The notes under the pieces are model-generated. The model saw only the letters and a program-made list of their open reading frames with translations, did no database searches and had not been told where the DNA came from. From the NCBI RefSeq assembly GCF_000733765.1, contig NZ_JPOG01000001.1, positions 3,668,501-3,732,500 on the forward strand: a DNA stretch of 64,000 nucleotides. Reading direction: 5' to 3'. Positions within the stretch are counted from its first letter, which is position 1. Each line of letters starts with the position of its first letter. This stretch comes from Algiphilus aromaticivorans DG1253 (GTDB lineage: Bacteria > Pseudomonadota > Gammaproteobacteria > Nevskiales > Nevskiaceae). This document shows, piece by piece, positions 27,820-36,246 of this stretch. Made by a program: the position numbers and the translations under genes.

Positions 27820-30535
27820 AGCCCGGGAAGCAGGCCCGCTGATCCTGATCGACGGCTCCAGCTGGCTGTATCGCGCCTTCCACGCGCTGCCGGCGCTGAC
27901 GGCACCGGACGGCAGCCCCACCGGCGCCATCTACGGCATGGCGAACATGCTCAAGAAGCTCTTCGCCGACTACGACTGCTCGCGCATCGCCGTGATCTTC
28001 GACCCGCGCGGGCCGACCTTCCGCAACGATCTCTACGCCGACTACAAGGCCAACCGCCCGCCGGTCCCCGAGGAGCTGGGATCGCAGTTCGGGCCGATGA
28101 AGGAGCTGATTGCCGCACTCGGCGTGCCGCTTTTGCAGGTCGACGGCTATGAGGCTGACGACGTCATCGCCACGCTGTCGCGCGCCGCCAGCGCCGACGG
28201 CCAGCAGGTGCTCATCGTCAGCGGCGACAAGGATCTCGCCCAGCTGGTCGACGAGCGTGTGCAGCTGCTCGACACCATGAAGCAGACCACCCTCGACCCC
28301 GAGGCCGTGAAGACGAAGTACGGCGTGTCGCCGGAACGCATCGTCGACTGGCTGGCGTTGATGGGTGATACCTCCGACAACATCCCCGGCATTCCCGGCG
28401 TCGGCCCCAAGACTGCCGCCAAGTGGCTCGACGAGCACGGCAGCCTGGACGCGCTGCTGGAGGCGGCCGACTCGATCAAGGGCAAGGCCGGCGAGCGCCT
28501 GCGCGAGCACGCCGAGCAGCTGCCGATGTCGCGCGAGCTGGCCACGGTGCGCGACGATGTCGACCTCGACCGCAGCTGGCGCGAGCTGCAGCGCAGCGCC
28601 CCCGACAACGACACCCTGCTGGCGCTCTACCGCCAGCTCGGCTTCCGCCGCTGGGTGGAAGCGCTGGAGGCCGAGGCCGGCGGCAGCGCCGAAGCCGGCA
28701 GCGCCGACGCCGAGCCGCCGGCCGCCCCCATCACCGTCACCACGGTTCGCGATGACGCCGCGCTCAAGGAACTGGTTGCCGCGCTGGTTGCCGCCGAACT
28801 GATCTGCCTGGATACCGAGACCGACAGTCTGGATGCGGTCAGCGCCGGCCTGGTCGGCATGTCCTTCGCCGTCGCGCCGGGCGCGGCCTGGTACCTGCCG
28901 CTGGCGCATCGCGGCATGGATACGCCCGAGCAGCTCGACGCCGATGTTGTGCGCAAGGCGCTGGCGCCAATACTGGAGGACGCCAAACGGCCCAAGGTCG
29001 GCCAGAATCTGAAATTCGACATCAACGTTCTGGCCGGCGCCGGCTATCGGCTGGCGGGCGTGGTGCACGACACCATGCTGCAGTCCTACGTGCTCGACCC
29101 GACCTCGCGCCACGACATGGACGCGCTGGCCGAGGCCGAGCTGGGGCACAAGACCATCCCCTACAGCGCCATCACCGGCACCGGCAAGAAGCAGATCGGC
29201 TTCGAGGAAGTCGCCATCGAGCAGGCCGCCGAGTACGCCGGCGAGGACGCCGAGGTGACGCTGCGCCTGCATCAGTCGATGTGGCCGCGGTTGTCCGCCG
29301 ACGCCACCCTGAAGCGCGTCTACGAGGCCATCGACATGCCGCTGGTGCCGGTGCTGGCCGAGATGGAGGCTGCCGGCGTGCGCGTCGACGGCGACGTACT
29401 GGCGCGTGTCTCCAAGGAGCTGGGCGGTCGCATGGAGACGCTGCAGGCCGAATGCTGGGAGCTGGCCGGCGAGCAGTTCAACCTGGCCTCCTCGCAGCAG
29501 CTGCAGCGCGTGCTCTTCGACAAGCTGGAGCTGCCGGTCTCCGTGCGTACGCCCAAGGGCGCGCCCTCCACTAACGAGGAGGCGCTGGAGGCACTGGCCG
29601 ATCGCCACGAGCTGCCGGCGCGCATCCTGGAGTGGCGCAGCCTCTCCAAGCTGCGCGGCACCTACGCCGACGCGCTGCCGAAGAAGATCAACCCCGCCAC
29701 CGGGCGCATCCACACGCACTACCACCAGGCCGGCACCACCACGGGGCGTCTGTCCTCATCCGAGCCGAATCTACAGAACATCCCCATCCGCAGCGAGGAA
29801 GGCCGGCGCATCCGCGACGCCTTCGTCGCGGAAGAGGGGCAGACGCTGATGGCGGTGGATTACTCCCAGATCGAGCTGCGCCTGATGGCGCATTTCTCCG
29901 AAGATGAGCGCCTGATTGCGGCTTTTCGCGACGGCCAGGATATTCATCGCGCCACGGCGGCCGAAGTTTTCGACAGCCCCATCGATGAAGTGAGCGGCGA
30001 GCAGCGGCGCGCGGCCAAGGCCATCAATTTCGGGCTGATCTACGGGATTTCCGCCTTCGGCCTGGCGCGCAACCTCGGCATCGGCCGCGATGAAGCGGCG
30101 CAGACCATCGAGCGCTTCTTCCATCGCTATCCCGGCGTCAAGGCCTATATGGATGGCCAGCGCGAGAAAGGGCGAGAGCAGGGCTTTGTGGAGACTCTGT
30201 GGGGGCGGCGATTACAGCTGCCGCAGATCCGTTCGCGTAACGCCAACCAGCGGCAGTACGCCGAACGCACGGCCATCAATGCGCCGCTGCAGGGCACGGC
30301 CGCCGATCTCATCAAGCTGGCGATGATCGATCTGCATGCCTGGCTGAGCGACAAGCACCCCGAGGTGCGCATGATCATGCAGGTGCACGACGAACTGGTC
30401 TTCGAGGGGCCGGAAAAGGCCCTGCGCGCGGCCGCCGACGACGTGGCGGCGCGCATGTGCGGGGTGACCGAACTCGCCGTGCCGCTGTTGGCGGAGCCGG
30501 GCTTCGGCCGCAGCTGGAACGAGGCGCATGCCTGA
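27812..30535 (+). CDS. polA: DNA polymerase I
   Basis: The 907-residue protein has all three domains. The 5' nuclease (about 1-290) has LILIDGSSWLYRAFHALPA and YEADDVIATL. The 3'-5' exonuclease (about 310-490) has the intact catalytic CLDTETDSLD and the late YAGEDAEVTLRL. The polymerase domain has motif A VDYSQIELRLMAHFS, motif B RRAAKAINFGLIYGIS and motif C QVHDELVFE. It fills gaps after Okazaki primer removal and in repair. It overlaps lysA by 8 bases. A small RNA locus and engB follow, as in Pseudomonas and enteric bacteria. Confidence 0.98.
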   Translation: MAEAREAGPLILIDGSSWLYRAFHALPALTAPDGSPTGAIYGMANMLKKLFADYDCSRIAVIFDPRGPTFRNDLYADYKANRPPVPEELGSQFGPMKELIAALGVPLLQVDGYEADDVIATLSRAASADGQQVLIVSGDKDLAQLVDERVQLLDTMKQTTLDPEAVKTKYGVSPERIVDWLALMGDTSDNIPGIPGVGPKTAAKWLDEHGSLDALLEAADSIKGKAGERLREHAEQLPMSRELATVRDDVDLDRSWRELQRSAPDNDTLLALYRQLGFRRWVEALEAEAGGSAEAGSADAEPPAAPITVTTVRDDAALKELVAALVAAELICLDTETDSLDAVSAGLVGMSFAVAPGAAWYLPLAHRGMDTPEQLDADVVRKALAPILEDAKRPKVGQNLKFDINVLAGAGYRLAGVVHDTMLQSYVLDPTSRHDMDALAEAELGHKTIPYSAITGTGKKQIGFEEVAIEQAAEYAGEDAEVTLRLHQSMWPRLSADATLKRVYEAIDMPLVPVLAEMEAAGVRVDGDVLARVSKELGGRMETLQAECWELAGEQFNLASSQQLQRVLFDKLELPVSVRTPKGAPSTNEEALEALADRHELPARILEWRSLSKLRGTYADALPKKINPATGRIHTHYHQAGTTTGRLSSSEPNLQNIPIRSEEGRRIRDAFVAEEGQTLMAVDYSQIELRLMAHFSEDERLIAAFRDGQDIHRATAAEVFDSPIDEVSGEQRRAAKAINFGLIYGISAFGLARNLGIGRDEAAQTIERFFHRYPGVKAYMDGQREKGREQGFVETLWGRRLQLPQIRSRNANQRQYAERTAINAPLQGTAADLIKLAMIDLHAWLSDKHPEVRMIMQVHDELVFEGPEKALRAAADDVAARMCGVTELAVPLLAEPGFGRSWNEAHA

Positions 30536-30616
30536 GAAAATTTTTCGCAAATACAGTGGATTGCGATAAAGCAGGCGGCTGGAGGCCCTTGGCGGCGAAA
30601 TTTTTCCAGTCAGCCG

Positions 30617-30644
30617 GGAACCCGCGCCCGCACCCTCTGTCTGA
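30617..30644 (+). promoter_or_regulatory. Sigma-E/AlgU-type promoter for the polA-engB small RNA
   Basis: GGAACC at 30617-30622 and TCTGA at 30640-30644 give GAACCC, 16 bases, TCTGA, close to the extracytoplasmic sigma consensus GAACTT-N16/17-TCTGA. Transcription would begin at about 30651. The P. aeruginosa small RNA ErsA, at the same locus, is driven by AlgU (sigma-22). The match was found by eye. Confidence 0.65.
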
Positions 30645-30650
30645 TCTGGT

Positions 30651-30766
30651 GAGCGTTATCCCCTTGACGCTCCTCTGTCTCCACTCCCTGGACAGAGTTC
30701 CGGCATTCCCCCCTGAAGCCGGAGATGCTGCCGGGCGATTTCCCCCGAGTCGCCCGGCACTTTTTT
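30651..30766 (+). ncRNA. Probable trans-acting small RNA (ErsA/Spot 42 locus)
   Basis: The 252-base gap between polA and engB has no reading frame resembling its neighbours. From the predicted start it holds two successive hairpins with C-rich loops. Hairpin 1 is TCCGGC/GCCGGA at 30699-30723 with CCCCCC in the loop. Hairpin 2 is a perfect 10-bp stem at 30729-30759 with CCCCC in the loop, followed by TTTTTT. C-rich loops can pair with Shine-Dalgarno sequences. Spot 42 in enteric bacteria and ErsA in Pseudomonas occupy this same place. The predicted length, about 116 nt, is similar. Sequence homology was not tested; the 5' end is estimated. Confidence 0.68.
30729..30766 (+). terminator. Intrinsic terminator of the small RNA
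   Basis: TGCCGGGCGA (30729-30738) pairs perfectly with TCGCCCGGCA (30750-30759) around an 11-base loop, then one C and six T (30761-30766). On the minus strand no T-run follows the stem, so it would not end engB transcription the same way. Confidence 0.9.
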
Positions 30767-30787
30767 GGGCGCCCTGATAGTTTTTGA

Positions 30788-31387
30788 CTATAGCCCCGGT
30801 TCTCCCTTCAACCAGGCTCCCAGCTTGGTCTGCGCCTGCTCGCAGCCGCTGCCGTCGGCGGCCGAGAAGGTTTGACAGGTGGCGCGCTCGCCCAGCGCCT
30901 TCTGCACCTGCTGGCGGACGTTGGCGGCGCGGCCGCGCGAGAATTTGTCGGCCTTGGTCAGCAGCACGTGCACGCGCCGTCCGGATGACTCCGCCCAGGT
31001 CAGCATCTGCTCGTCGTGCGGTGTCAGCGGGTGGCGGATGTCCATGATCAGCGCGATGCCCACCAGCTGGTCGCGGCTCGCGATGTAGCCGCCCACCATC
31101 ACGTTCCATTCCCGGCGGATCTTCTCTGGAACATTGGCGTAGCCGTAGCCGGGCAGGTCCACCAGATGGCCGCCGGGCAGACTGAAGATATTGAGCAGCT
31201 GCGTGCGACCGGGCGTCTTCGACGTGCGCGCGAGCTTACGGCGCTGGCAGATCTTGTTCAGCGCGCTGGACTTGCCGGCGTTGGAGCGGCCGGCGAAGGC
31301 GATCTCCGGAAGCGACTCGGTGGGCAGCTGCTCGTGGCGCGCGCAGGAGCGCAGGAACTCGGCTTTGGGGAAGGGGTTGTCGCTCAC
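30788..31387 (-). CDS. engB: Ribosome biogenesis GTP-binding protein EngB (YihA/YsxC)
   Basis: The protein has 199 residues from the GTG at 31387 ([11 protein letters not shown]...). It is a TRAFAC GTPase with the P-loop [12 protein letters not shown], switch element [17 protein letters not shown] and the specificity motif TKADK. EngB helps large-subunit assembly and is usually essential. The frame is open upstream, but GTG fits the usual family N-terminus. No Shine-Dalgarno sequence precedes it on its strand (GCGGCCCTCCC). It lies 3' to the small RNA and is divergent from the cytochrome c4 gene. Confidence 0.95.
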   Translation of the reverse strand: MSDNPFPKAEFLRSCARHEQLPTESLPEIAFAGRSNAGKSSALNKICQRRKLARTSKTPGRTQLLNIFSLPGGHLVDLPGYGYANVPEKIRREWNVMVGGYIASRDQLVGIALIMDIRHPLTPHDEQMLTWAESSGRRVHVLLTKADKFSRGRAANVRQQVQKALGERATCQTFSAADGSGCEQAQTKLGAWLKGEPGL

Positions 31388-31485
31388 GGGAGGGCCGCAT
31401 CGGGTATATTTGCGCGCGGCAAACCTTAAACCTTTCCGCCGTCGGCCGTACGAAAAGCCGGCGCGTGACACTCCACGGAGCAGCA

Positions 31486-32112
31486 ATGAAGCGCATCCTC
31501 CTTGCCGCCTGGCTGTTAGCCAGCGGCTCCGCATTGGCCGCAGAGAATCCGCTGGTCGGAGGCGACGCCGAGGCCGGTCAGCAGAAAGCGGCGGTCTGCG
31601 CCGCCTGCCACGGTCCGAACGGCAACAGCAACAATCCGGAGTGGCCGGTACTCGCCGGGCAGCATGCACGCTACACCGTCGACCAGCTCAAGGCCTACAA
31701 GAGTGGCGCGCGCAAGAACGCGGTCATGCAGGGCCAGGCCGCAGGCCTGTCCGAGCAGGACATGCAGGATCTCGCCGCCTATTTCGCCGAGCAGGAGCCG
31801 AAGCCGCGCACCGCCCGCGAAGAGGCGGTGGCGATCGCTCAGCCGCTGTGGCGCGCCGGTGACGCCGAGCGCGATCTGCCCGCCTGCGCGGCCTGTCACG
31901 GTCCCGCCGGTATCGGTAATGCGGGGGCGGCTTATCCACGCATCGCCAATCAGCATCCGCAGTACACCGCCACCCAGCTGCGCGCTTACCGCGCCGGTGA
32001 ACGTGGACAGGGCACCTCGGGTCAGATGATGCAGCGCGTGGCTACCGAGCTGACGGACGAGGAAATCGAGGCACTCGCCTCCTACGCTGCCGGCCTGCAG
32101 CCGCGCCACTGA
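31486..32112 (+). CDS. Cytochrome c4, di-heme
   Basis: The protein has 208 residues with GGAGCA before the ATG. A signal peptide ([16 protein letters not shown]) directs it to the periplasm. Two haem-binding motifs, C38AACH42 and C134AACH138, lie in two similar halves, with downstream Met-containing segments as sixth-ligand candidates. Cytochrome c4 carries electrons between the bc1 complex and terminal oxidases. It lies 29 bases before dsbA. The neighbourhood engB / cytochrome c4 / dsbA is common in Pseudomonas-like gammaproteobacteria. Confidence 0.95.
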   Translation: MKRILLAAWLLASGSALAAENPLVGGDAEAGQQKAAVCAACHGPNGNSNNPEWPVLAGQHARYTVDQLKAYKSGARKNAVMQGQAAGLSEQDMQDLAAYFAEQEPKPRTAREEAVAIAQPLWRAGDAERDLPACAACHGPAGIGNAGAAYPRIANQHPQYTATQLRAYRAGERGQGTSGQMMQRVATELTDEEIEALASYAAGLQPRH

Positions 32113-32141
32113 ACTTCACCGTACGAAAGGAGCACAGCCGC

Positions 32142-32780
32142 ATGCTGAGAACGATCGCGACCCGACTTCTGACCGCCGCGGCCATCCTGCTGCCTGTGGC
32201 CTGTAGCGCCCAGCCCGAGACTTACGTCGAGGGCGAGCACTACAAGGAAGTGCGCAATGTCGAGCAGAGCGAAGGGGCTGACATCCGCGTCACCGAGGTT
32301 TTCTGGTACGGCTGCCCGCATTGCTTCAGATTCGAGCCGCACGTACGCGAATGGAAGGCGGATCTGCCCGAAGACGTCGTATTCGAGCGCCTTCCTACCG
32401 CCCTCGGGCGTGCGGCGGGTCGTCTGCAGGTGAAAGCCTTCTACGCCGCCAGTGTTCTCGACGTGCAGGAAGAGGTGCACAGCGCCATCTTCGATGCCGT
32501 CCATAACAAGCGGCGCCAGCTGGCGAGCGAGGAAGCCCTCGCCGGCATTTTCGAGTCAGCCGGCGTGTCGCGCGAGGAGTTCGAGAAGGCCTTCAACGGT
32601 TTCACTGTGGAAAGCCGGACGCGTCAATCCGAGAAGCGCGTCAGCGACTTCGGCATCTCCTCGGTGCCCACCGTCATCGTCGACGGGCGCTGGCAGGTCG
32701 GGGCTGGCAGTGCCGGTAGCTTCGAGGAGATGATCGCCATCGTCGACTTTCTGGTCGCCAAGGCGCGCAGCGCGCGTTAG
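32142..32780 (+). CDS. dsbA: Thiol:disulfide interchange protein DsbA
   Basis: The protein has 212 residues with a signal peptide (LLTAAAILLPVACSA). The thioredoxin-fold active site is C58PHC61 in FWYGCPHCFRFEP, with the cis-proline loop SSVPTVIV near residue 173. It introduces disulfides into secreted proteins and is reoxidised by DsbB, which is not in the window. Cys21 lies at the end of the signal peptide, but Pro at -3 makes a lipobox unlikely. It is convergent with the L,D-transpeptidase gene, only three bases away. Confidence 0.95.
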   Translation: MLRTIATRLLTAAAILLPVACSAQPETYVEGEHYKEVRNVEQSEGADIRVTEVFWYGCPHCFRFEPHVREWKADLPEDVVFERLPTALGRAAGRLQVKAFYAASVLDVQEEVHSAIFDAVHNKRRQLASEEALAGIFESAGVSREEFEKAFNGFTVESRTRQSEKRVSDFGISSVPTVIVDGRWQVGAGSAGSFEEMIAIVDFLVAKARSAR

Positions 32781-32783
32781 GCG

Positions 32784-34106
32784 CTAGTCTCCGCGCGCTG
32801 CCATCTCGGCGGTACGCAGCGCTTCGGGCGGCATTGGTCGCTCGTCGTGTTCGAAAACGCGTTCGATGCGCCAACTGCCATCGGCCTGCCGCCGCCAGAA
32901 CTGACGCTTGCGTGATATCGAGGCGTAATTGTCGCTGGCGTAGCGCTGCTCGAAGCTGACCAGGCGCAGGCCCTCTTCGCCCGGATAGTCGTAGATCGCC
33001 AGCCCGCGCAGCTCCACGGAGACCCAGCGCTTGGCGGCATTGACCGCGCGCTTGTGCGCGGCGAAGTCGGCGAAGTCCCGGCCAGCGTCGTCCTCGAAGT
33101 TCTCGGCGTAGAACGACAGGTAGGCGTCGGTGTCGCGGTGCTCCCAGGCGCGGCGCCACGCTTCCAGCTCGGCCTCGAAGTTCTCGCGCCGCTCGCGCAG
33201 TTGCTCTGGCGTCTGCCAGCGCAGCCGGTCGGCCAGGATCACCGGCGTATGCCCGAGCGAGACGATTTCGCCGAGAGCGCTCAGATCGGCGTTGGCCAGC
33301 GTCACGCAGCCCTCCGATGAGCGCGGCAAGCGCGCGTAAGAGTCGCCGGGCACGCCGTGCAGCCAGATGCCGTAGCCGGTGCGGCCATGGGCGCGGTCCC
33401 AGTCGTTGGGGTAATCCACCGGAAAGGCGCCGCTGCCGTAGAGTTCCGGTAGCGTCCCGCCGTCCAGCCAGCGCAGGATGCGATAGACGCCCAGCGGCGT
33501 ACGGTTATCGCCCTCACGTTCCTTGCCGAAACCGGCGCTGCCCATGGCCGCATAGTGATCGCGCGTCACGCGCAGGCTGTCGTCGCCACGCGAGATGACA
33601 TAGAGGCGCGCCGCGGAGAGGTCGACGGCGATGGCATGCGCGACGTTCTCGGGTAGCCGCAGCAGGGCGGAGGGAAGATTCCCGGCTTCGTGCGCGTCAG
33701 GGGCGATGCGCAGCCGTGCCTCCTCGGCGAGCTGCGCATGCCTGTCACCCATCTCACCGGTGAGGGCGGGGCGGACGCCGCCGCGCGCGGCGAGAATCTC
33801 GGCGCGAAGGAAGTGCGCAGCGCGGAAGTCCGGCTGTTTCTGCAGGAGCTGATCCAGCGCCCCCAGCGCGGCACGCCAGTCGCCGTGTCGCCACTCGCGT
33901 GCGGCTGCGCGCAGCATGGTGTCGGGGTCCTGCCTGTCGGCCGGACGCGAGAGGAGTGGCGTGGACACTGCCTGCCCGACATCCAGGTCGGGCAGCAGCA
34001 GGCGCGACAGAGACTGCTCGGCATCGCTGACAGCGAGGCCGGGGGGAGTCAGAGCCAGCAGGAGCAAGCCGAGGAAGCTTTGCCGGCGCACTGCCGGGCT
34101 GCGCAA
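32784..34106 (-). CDS. L,D-transpeptidase (YkuD) with C-terminal NTF2-like domain
   Basis: The protein has about 440 residues, with no ATG near the start. TTG at 34106, with CGGAGC upstream and a hydrophobic LGLLLLALTPPGLA segment after it, is preferred; GTG at 34091 and TTG at 34154 are alternatives. The catalytic domain has GIWLHGVPGDSY and SSEGCVTLAN (about His250, Cys267), the signature of peptidoglycan L,D-transpeptidases. A C-terminal domain of about 110 residues resembles the NTF2-like Cds6-type domain, and a related copy ends the upstream TPR protein. It probably modifies peptidoglycan or attaches lipoproteins to it. Confidence 0.88.
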   Translation of the reverse strand: MRSPAVRRQSFLGLLLLALTPPGLAVSDAEQSLSRLLLPDLDVGQAVSTPLLSRPADRQDPDTMLRAAAREWRHGDWRAALGALDQLLQKQPDFRAAHFLRAEILAARGGVRPALTGEMGDRHAQLAEEARLRIAPDAHEAGNLPSALLRLPENVAHAIAVDLSAARLYVISRGDDSLRVTRDHYAAMGSAGFGKEREGDNRTPLGVYRILRWLDGGTLPELYGSGAFPVDYPNDWDRAHGRTGYGIWLHGVPGDSYARLPRSSEGCVTLANADLSALGEIVSLGHTPVILADRLRWQTPEQLRERRENFEAELEAWRRAWEHRDTDAYLSFYAENFEDDAGRDFADFAAHKRAVNAAKRWVSVELRGLAIYDYPGEEGLRLVSFEQRYASDNYASISRKRQFWRRQADGSWRIERVFEHDERPMPPEALRTAEMAARGD

Positions 34107-34123
34107 TGGGGCGAAGCTCCGGT

Positions 34124-35122
34124 TCAGCGGGTGGTCTCCCGCAGGATCAGCCAACGATTACCGGCGCGGCGCAGGTCGAGCACCTTGTTGGTGACGTCGC
34201 TGTAGCTGTCCGACTCGTATTCCTGCTCGAAGGTGACGCGCGCACGCTCGTCGTTGACGATCTCGATGTCGGGGTTGCGCACGCGCACGCGAATGCTGTC
34301 GGGGCTGCCGACGCGATCGCGGCGCTGGGCCTCCCAGGCTTCGCGGCTGAGACCGCCTGCAGGCTGGAAGTCCGGTGCGTAGGCGGCGAGATAGGCGTCG
34401 AGGTTCTGGTCCTGCCAGGCCTGCGCCCAGTCATAGACCGCCGCCGAGATGCGCTCGCGCGTGGCGCGCTCGCTGCCCGAGGTGGGGGCGGCCGGCGCCT
34501 GTGCCGGCGGTGCCATGGTCGCGTCGGTTTCTGCCGCGGTCGTCGTCGTCTCCGCCGCACGCTCCTGCGTTGGCTGTCCATCCGTTGAGGACGGCGCTAC
34601 GCTGGCGGTCACCGCGCCGGTGCCGCTCAGCTGTTCGAGAACGCGCAGCTTCTGGCGGGCGCTGCCCCTGTCGCCATCGTCGAGCGACAGCGCGCGGCCG
34701 TAAGAGGCAGAGGCCAGCGCGGCGTAGATGTCGCCGAGGTTCTCGTGCGCGGTGGCGTAGCTCGGGTGCGTGGCCAGTGCCGATTCCAGCGCCTTGCGGG
34801 CCTTCTCGTAGTCGCCCTGCTGGGCATAGATGACGGCCAGATTGTTGTAGGGCTCGGGCAGCTGCGGGTAATCGCTGCTCAGCTTCTTGAAGTTCTCGAT
34901 GGCCTCTTCGCGGCGGCCGGTGCGCGACAGCGCCAGCCCGCGCAGGAAGCGCGCCTCGGCGTCCTGTGGGCTGCCGGCGAGCTGCTCGTCCAGCACGCGC
35001 AGAGCCTGCCCGGCGCGGCCTTCGGCGAGCAACTTGCGCGCCTGCTCGGTGTCGGCCTGCGCGGGCAGGGTGACCGCCGCCGCGAGCAGCGCGGCGGCAA
35101 AGGGAAGAAGCTTGAAGACCAT
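34124..35122 (-). CDS. TPR protein with C-terminal NTF2-like domain
   Basis: The protein has 332 residues from the ATG at 35122, which begins a signal peptide (LLPFAAALLAAAVTLPAQA). TPR repeats fill about residues 25-170 (EPYNNLAVIYAQQGDYEKAR). A Thr/Ala/Pro-rich linker follows. The last 110 residues resemble the C-terminal domain of the L,D-transpeptidase encoded just downstream (WAQAWQDQNLDAYLAAYAPD here, WRRAWEHRDTDAYLSFYAEN there). It ends 17 bases before that gene, so the two are probably co-translated. The periplasmic pair may act together on the cell wall. Confidence 0.85.
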   Translation of the reverse strand: MVFKLLPFAAALLAAAVTLPAQADTEQARKLLAEGRAGQALRVLDEQLAGSPQDAEARFLRGLALSRTGRREEAIENFKKLSSDYPQLPEPYNNLAVIYAQQGDYEKARKALESALATHPSYATAHENLGDIYAALASASYGRALSLDDGDRGSARQKLRVLEQLSGTGAVTASVAPSSTDGQPTQERAAETTTTAAETDATMAPPAQAPAAPTSGSERATRERISAAVYDWAQAWQDQNLDAYLAAYAPDFQPAGGLSREAWEAQRRDRVGSPDSIRVRVRNPDIEIVNDERARVTFEQEYESDSYSDVTNKVLDLRRAGNRWLILRETTR

Positions 35123-35217
35123 GGCGGTGCCGGGGCTCGAGGGAATTGGGATCAAAGCGCTCCAATACTACCCAACCGCGACCGGCTCGCGCAGCCGGTC
35201 GGCAACGACCCCGGCTT

Positions 35218-36138
35218 TCAACGCCGCTCAGGGTAGACCGGCGGGGCTCCGAGCGGCTGGAGTTTGAAGCGGCGGTGGATCCAGAAATAGTCCGGCACGG
35301 CCTCGCGGACCGCTGCCTCGATGGCGGCGTTCACTCTGCGCGCGTCGGCCTCTTCATCGCCGCTCGGGAAATTCTCCCAGGCGGGGAGCACGCGCACCAC
35401 CAGTTCGCCGTTCTCGCGGTGTGGAAAGAAGGGCACCACGCTTGCCCGGCCAAAGCCCGCCAGCTTGGCGGTAGCGGTGAGAGTGGGCGTGGGCACACCG
35501 AAGAAGTCCACGAAGACGCTGTCGCGGGGTAGCGTCTGATCCGGGCCATACCAAATAGCGCCGCCGTCGCGCAGCGCGCGCAGAAGTGGGCGTAGGCGCT
35601 CGCGCGGTAGCGGCTCCGCGCCCGAGCGTTTTCGGCGCAGGCGACACATGATGTGGTCGATGACCGGATTGCCGTGCGAGCGATACATGGCGTGGAAGAC
35701 CACGCCAGCATCACAGAGTGCACGCGCTGCCAGTTCGAGCGTGGTGAAGTGACCGGTCAGCAGGATGACGCCGCCCTTCGCCTGGGCTTCATGCAGATGC
35801 TCGATGCCTTCGACGCGCAGCCGCGACGCGAGCACCTTCGGCGGCTTCCACCAGGCTGCGAGCGTTTCCAGCATGCCGCGGCCGAGGGAAACGAAATGCG
35901 CGTGAACCAGCGCTTCGATGGCCTCGGAGGATTTGTCCGGAAAGCAGCGCCGCAGATTGATGCGCGTGACGCGCCGTCGCGCCGGAAGCAGCCAATAGGT
36001 CAGCCTGCCGATGCCGCTGCCCAGCGCGCTCAGCAGCCCCATCGGCAACAGTGCGATGACACGGAGCAGGCCCACGAGCAGCCAGACAGGCCAGTGTCGC
36101 GGGTGGGCGAGATGGGTTTCAGTTCGCTTCTTGGCCAT
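35218..36138 (-). CDS. lpxL: Lipid A biosynthesis acyltransferase (LpxL/HtrB family)
   Basis: The protein has 306 residues with a membrane-anchoring N-terminus (WLLVGLLRVIALLPMGLL). The HTFTLE-type acyltransferase motif appears as GHFTTLELAARAL, with downstream FHAMYRSHGNPVID and IWYGPDQTLPRDSVFVDFFG as in LpxL/LpxM. These enzymes add secondary acyl chains to Kdo2-lipid A on the inner membrane. It diverges from kdkA and waaA, which make and modify the Kdo that LpxL needs. Whether it is LpxL, LpxM or LpxP cannot be decided by eye. Confidence 0.92.
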   Translation of the reverse strand: MAKKRTETHLAHPRHWPVWLLVGLLRVIALLPMGLLSALGSGIGRLTYWLLPARRRVTRINLRRCFPDKSSEAIEALVHAHFVSLGRGMLETLAAWWKPPKVLASRLRVEGIEHLHEAQAKGGVILLTGHFTTLELAARALCDAGVVFHAMYRSHGNPVIDHIMCRLRRKRSGAEPLPRERLRPLLRALRDGGAIWYGPDQTLPRDSVFVDFFGVPTPTLTATAKLAGFGRASVVPFFPHRENGELVVRVLPAWENFPSGDEEADARRVNAAIEAAVREAVPDYFWIHRRFKLQPLGAPPVYPERR

Positions 36139-36246
36139 GGAGGGCTTTCGCGGCGCGTGCGAAAGTCGTACAGAAGGGTGGCGCCTGCAGCGGCTAGACT
36201 GCGCAGTGTATCTATCGTCCTAAGAGTCCGGGAGGCACGGCGCCCG

